From Ovis canadensis (taxonomy: Eukaryota; Chordata; Mammalia; Artiodactyla; Bovidae), in NCBI RefSeq assembly GCF_042477335.2, contig NC_091246.1, positions 14,505,001 through 14,569,000 of the forward strand: a stretch of DNA of 64,000 nt. Reading direction: 5' to 3'. Every line of letters begins with the position of its first letter. Positions within the stretch are counted from its first letter, which is position 1. The notes under the pieces are model-generated. The model had not been told where the DNA came from. It saw nothing but the letters and a program-made list of their open reading frames with translations, and did no database searches. This document shows positions 59,701 through 64,000 of the stretch, one piece after another. Both the position numbers and the translations under genes were made by a program.

Positions 59701-60175
59701 GGAGAGCACTGTAGTTCCCTATAATTCTGTCTCACTGAGGCCTCAGGACAGTGGTGTGCTGGTAGATGTTTACAGACTCTCCAGGAGAAGCAGCCCTGGT
59801 TTGCAATGTTTGCCCATTTCCATAGTGTAAATACTCCTGTCATAACCAATTTTAAGCTGCCAGTGTGATATAACTGAATATGGAGTTGGGAAGAGATTCT
59901 CAGTAGCACACGATTGTATAGTATTTCTACCATGTAAGTGAAATAGATGCTAGATAACCTCAAGAGCATAGATCAGTGGTTGACAAATTATGGCTTGTAG
60001 GCCAAGTCTGACACATGGCCTGTTTTTGTGCAGCCCATGAGCTAAGATTGGTTTTTACGCTTTTAAAGTTTTTTTTTTTTTTAATAATGATACATGGCAG
60101 AGACTGATTGTGGTCCCCAAAACCTAAAATATTTCACATCTGTCCCATTATAGGAAAAGTTACCTGACCCTTGGC

Positions 60176-60405
60176 GTGAAAGTGAAAGTGAAAGTGAAAA
60201 TGAAGTCGCTTAGTCATGTCCAACTCTTTGCGACCCCATGGACTGTAGCCTACCAGGCTCCTCGGTCCATGGGATTTTCCAGGCAAGAGTACTGGAGTGG
60301 GTTGCCATTTCCTTCTCCAGGGGATCTTTCCCACCCAGAGATCAAACCTGGGTCTTCCACATTGTAGGCAGATGCTTTACCATCTGAGCTACCAGGATCC
60401 TTGGC
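60176..60405 (-). mobile_element. Bov-tA SINE with a GAAAGT-repeat tail
   Basis: Starts with four GTGAAA units (60176-60204), then gtcgcttagtcatgtccaac through ctccaggggatctttcccac to gctaccaggatccttggc. A short ccttggc repeat flanks it. Confidence 0.93.
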
Positions 60406-60654
60406 ATAGGTAATAGTAAAATGTAGTAAAATAATTAGGAAGTGATAAATTTTAAGTATTTTTCACTCTTAGATTTTAATATGATTTGATTTTTAATAAT
60501 TTGATTGTAAATATATGTAACTGATTTTTTTTTAATGACAGCTATTTAATAACAAACTCACAAAATTCTCCCAAATTTAACAGTCAGTTTTCATGATCTA
60601 GTAAGGGCTGACTTCAGCATACCACTGCCTCACACAGGTTATTGATGGAGGAGC

Positions 60655-60785
60655 CTCAAGTGTTCTTTAGTTCAGTCCCTTCACATTATAGGTGGGGAAG
60701 CTGAGGCCCAAAGAAGAAAATGACTTACACAAGTTTACTTAGAAAGCTAGTGGCAGAGTCAAGTTTCCTAATTCCAGTCTTGTCA
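60655..60785 (+). repeat. MIR SINE
   Basis: ggtggggaagctgaggccca, gaaaatgacttacacaag and gctagtggcagagtcaag give the MIR core. Confidence 0.7.
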
Positions 60786-62050
60786 TCGTTGTTCATTGAT
60801 GCTGTCTTATATATACCCATGGTTCCCTTTTTGTTGCTTTTACCTCTTTACAAAGTTTGAACCAGCAAAGTTAGCACCATATGTTTTCCTAGCACTGTGC
60901 AGCCTCAGGCCAGCACACCCTAAGAACTCTTGTCACCAACTTCACCATGACCCTGTTCAGTTTACTGACTTATTTTTCTGTTTACTTTGAGGGTAAGTGT
61001 TATTTTTCTTTCCCCAAAATTGTTGCCCTAGGTATTTTATCAGCTCCTGACTTTTTGCCCAATCTTGGTGTTTTTCTGATAGGATGAGTGTCTTGTACTA
61101 ACCTCTTCGACCACCTACCTCCCCTCTGGGGTTTGCGCTGAACACTCTTCTTGCTAAATCTTTGTACTTGTCAGGCTGGGATCCTGTTTATTGTGAGGGA
61201 ACTGGATGTTTTCAGGGGGGATGAGGCAGAAGGAGGGAGGGGAGCAGAGGAAGCTGGATCTGAGGAAGTGAGGAAAATGCTAGTATCAGAATCTTACAAA
61301 AGGGTAGCTGACTGGGGCTGCATCTTCTGTGAATTGTTGAGTGAGGAGCAGTATCCAGGCTGGAGAGAAAGAGAAGTGAGGAGGGAGAGAAAGACTGAGA
61401 AGAGAGAAGGGAGAAAGAAGCAGAGGCCAAGTCTTGGGTTCTATGGCTTCTCAAGTCCCACAAGGCTAGGCTAACTTCTTGTGCTTTGGGGGTGTCTCGG
61501 GTATCTTCAGTAATCTTATAATTATCTTCCACATAATTTGAGAGAGTCTAAATGGATTCCTGCTCCTTGTGATTAAAGTTTCTGAAAACACTGGAAATCT
61601 CAAAATCTTTAGAGACTGAGAGGAGCCGAAGCATCGAGAGAAACTGACCCTGTGACTGATGCAGGCACCTTTCTTTCCAGGGCTCCTGGCTGCTGTGAAG
61701 CTGTGGTAAGGTCCCCATTACTTTCTGCTGTTGTCTCTTCCTCTTTTCTCAGCGTGGCTGAAGGCCAAACAGTTGTTATAGCATAATTAGTGCAGTCAAA
61801 GCCAGGGGCAGTTACAGATATTGGCTTGATTTTGATGTTTTCTAAGATCACCACAGAGAAAGTTGTAAATTATAAAAGAATTCATATAGAAAATGGAACA
61901 GAAAAATCTTAGTTTGAAGAAAAATTTTGTTTATTTCTGTAAAGCAAAATTAAATATATTTGAATCAGCAGATAAAAGAGAAAATTTGGAAAAGCACATG
62001 TATCTGGCATTAAAAACTTAGCAAAGATATTATATGTTGATTTATTATAG
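60786..62050. other. Intergenic stretch
   Basis: 61200-61430 is GA-rich on + and yields a spurious 107-codon frame rich in Glu/Arg. No gene. Confidence 0.45.
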
Positions 62051-62059
62051 AGATGTCAT

Positions 62060-63004
62060 CAGTTCAGTTTGCTTGCTTAGTCGTGTCTGGCTCTTTGAGA
62101 CCTCATGGACTGCAGCACGCCAGGCTTCCCTGTCCATCACCAACTCCTGGAGCCTACTCAAAATCATGTCCATTGAGTTGATGATACCATCCAACCATCT
62201 CATCCTCTGTCATCCCCTTCTCCTCCCACCTTCAATCTTTCCCAGCATCAGAGTCTTTTCTAATGAGTCAGCTCTTCGCATCAGATGGCCAAAGTACTGG
62301 AGTTTCAGCTTCAGCATCAGTCTTTCCGATGAATACTCAAGATTAATTTCCTTGAGGATGGACTGGTTGGATCTCCTTGCAGTCCAGGGGACTTGCAAGA
62401 GTCTTTTCCAACATCACAGTTCAAAAGCATCAATTCTTCGGTGCTCAGCCTTCTTCACAGTCCAACTCTCACATCCATACCCGACCACTGGAAAAACCAT
62501 AGCCTTGACTAGACAGACCTTTGTTGGCAAAGTAATGTCTCTGCTTTTCAATATGCTATCTAGGTTGGTCATAACTTTTCTTCCAAGGAGTAAGCATCTT
62601 TTAATTTCATGGCTGCAATCACCATCTGCAGTGATTTTGGAGCCCCCCAAAATAAAATCAGACACTGTTTCCACTGTTTCCCCATCTATTTCCCATGAAG
62701 TGATGGGACCGGATGCCATGATCTTCGTTTTCTGAATGTGGAGCTTTAAGCCACCTTTTTCACTCTCCTCTTTCACTTTCATCAAGAGACTCTTTAGTTC
62801 TTTTTCCCTTTCTGCCATAAGCGTGGTGTCATCTGCATATCTGAGGTTATTGATATTTCTTCCGGCAATCTTGATTCCATCTTGTGTTTCATCCAGCCCA
62901 GCATTTCTCATGATGTACTCTGCATAGCAGTTAAATAAGCAGGGTGACAATATATAGCCTTGGTGTACTCCTTTCCTGATTTAGAACCAGTCTGTTATTC
63001 ATTA
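62060..63004 (-). mobile_element. BovB LINE 3' part with target-site duplication
   Basis: Complement BovB to gatttagaaccagtctgtta. The minus frame 62414-62950 retains the RT catalytic motif YADD (NNLRYADDTTLM) and the following region for 178 codons, but the element is 5'-truncated. A 9-bp duplication, agatgtcat, flanks it (62051-62059, 63005-63013). Confidence 0.95.
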
Positions 63005-63013
63005 AGATGTCAT

Positions 63014-63424
63014 AATGGCACTGAAAAACAAAAATTGAAAATGAAAATGGAAAGGAAAAATTTACCCAGAATTCTACTGCCTTGTAAATACTGCTTTCAT
63101 TTCATCTGATGCTGTGCTTGTTCTTATTTACGCAGGTACACTTACACACAGCTGCAATCACAATATATCAATACATACATATTTTTCAGTTATGAAAAGT
63201 TTCTATGTTGCAATAATCTATAAAATTTTAATTTCTAATGGTTGAGCAATATTCTAGTGAATTTGTCACAATTTGCATAACTGTTCTTCTATAGTTAGAT
63301 ATTTAGATTGCTTCCAGTTATCATCTTCAACAGTGTAGTGGACATTTTTTTAACCTTTGATTTTAAAATTACAAAGTAAAATTCATCAGCATGAATCTCA
63401 AAGAGTGAGATTACTGGGTGACCT
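63014..63424 (-). repeat. Old L1 3'UTR-like sequence
   Basis: ttgcataactgttcttctat, gatatttagattgcttccag and gtgagattactgggtgacct in complement resemble old L1 tails. Confidence 0.4.
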
Positions 63425-63454
63425 GGGAAGATGGAAGTGGGATTACTGGATGAC

Positions 63455-63630
63455 CTGGCACCATGGAGAGAACACTGGAGTTAGAGTCAGAAGACTTGGG
63501 ATTGATCTTTATCTGCTACCTGTGTGATCTTGGTCAAATTACTTAGTAGTATTGACCTATAGTTTTCTCACTTGTAAACTTTATTTATACTCTTTTATAC
63601 CTGGTAGGATTTTAGTGAGGATTCATGAGA
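63455..63630 (-). repeat. MIR SINE (complement)
   Basis: gagaacactggagttagagt, gtgatcttggtcaaattact and ttttctcacttgtaaact follow the MIR complement. Confidence 0.65.
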
Positions 63631-63637
63631 AATCTGC

Positions 63638-63722
63638 TGCTGTTTAGCTGCTAAGTCCTGTCCATTTTGCAACTCCATGGACTGTGGCCTACCAGGGTCC
63701 TTTGTCCATAGGATTTCTCAGG
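63638..63722 (-). mobile_element. Bov-tA SINE tail fragment
   Basis: gctgctaagtcctgtccat through ccagggtcctttgtccatag. Truncated, and meets the next SINE head-on. Confidence 0.8.
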
Positions 63723-63938
63723 TAGATCTTCCCAGATGGCACAATGGTAAAGAATCTGCCTGCCAATGCAGGAGATGCAGGAGACTTGGGTTTTATCCCT
63801 GGGTCGTGAAGATCCCTTGGAGTAGGGAATGGCAACCCACTTTAGTATTCTTGCCTGGAGAATCCATGGGCAGAGGAGCCTCGTGGACTACAGTCCATGG
63901 GGTTGCAAAGAATGGGACACAACAGAGTGACTTTCACT
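63723..63938 (+). mobile_element. Bov-tA SINE
   Basis: gatcttcccagatggcacaa through gatcccttggagtagggaat to gggacacaacagagtgactt. Confidence 0.92.
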
Positions 63939-63949
63939 CATCACTCATT

Positions 63950-64000
63950 AGTGTTCTTGCCTGGAAAATCCATGGACAGAGGAGCCTGATGGGCTGTATG
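63950..64000 (+). mobile_element. BovA/Bov-tA unit running off the window
   Basis: gtgttcttgcctggaaaatc, catggacagaggagcctgat and gggctgtatg: second BovA-type unit, cut by the window edge. Confidence 0.8.

Noticed and set aside
1..64000. CRISPR arrays, operons, prophage or other bacterial systems
   Set aside because: The window is a vertebrate genome; direct repeats are SINE/LINE tails, microsatellites and target-site duplications.

Overview
This window is mammalian nuclear DNA from a ruminant (pecoran: cattle, sheep, goat or a close relative). The evidence is the repeat content: about ten BovB (RTE) LINE pieces, some twenty Bov-tA/Bov-A tRNA-Glu-type SINE pieces, CHR-2 SINEs and ruminant L1 3' ends, on a background of older MIR, L2, MER5 and L1 relics. 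The species cannot be fixed from the sequence alone.

The only convincing protein-coding gene is at the left edge: an intact, intronless ACTL7B (actin-like 7B, 417 codons, + strand, 223-1476), a testis-specific actin-related protein of post-meiotic germ cells. In human and mouse, ACTL7B is transcribed away from ACTL7A towards a large gene desert that ends at KLF4. The remaining 62 kb here look like the start of that desert: no second multi-exon gene is recognisable, and unique sequence alternates with layered transposon insertions.

Layout: 1-1.6 kb ACTL7B with a CRE-like upstream site and a short 3' end. 1.6-6 kb old repeats and two Bov-tA SINEs. 6.06-9.55 kb BovB-on-BovB nest. 10-14.4 kb SINEs, a twin-primed BovB and a second BovB. 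15.5-18 kb L1 ORF2 and 3'UTR relics interrupted by a SINE, then BovB. 18-24.4 kb mostly unique. 24.5-32.2 kb a block bounded by two diverged copies of one roughly 360-bp repeat, with a very AT-rich core and two later BovB insertions. 34.74-35.21 kb a small CpG island with GC boxes and a strong splice donor, the best candidate for an unannotated promoter or transcript. 36.7-50.7 kb BovB, SINE and L1 insertions between unique stretches, including a conserved-looking segment near 43 kb. 51.0-52.9 kb an ancient repeat containing a 69-bp tandem duplication, a 1,312-bp solo ERV LTR and a small L1 insertion. 57.1-57.5 kb a C2H2 zinc-finger pseudogene. 62-64 kb BovB and back-to-back SINEs.

Apart from ACTL7B nothing here forms a pathway. 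The interest lies in the candidate promoter at 34.8 kb and in several insertions whose order and mechanism can be read from target-site duplications. Boundaries of old repeats are approximate, and repeat family names come from sequence memory, not from a database search.
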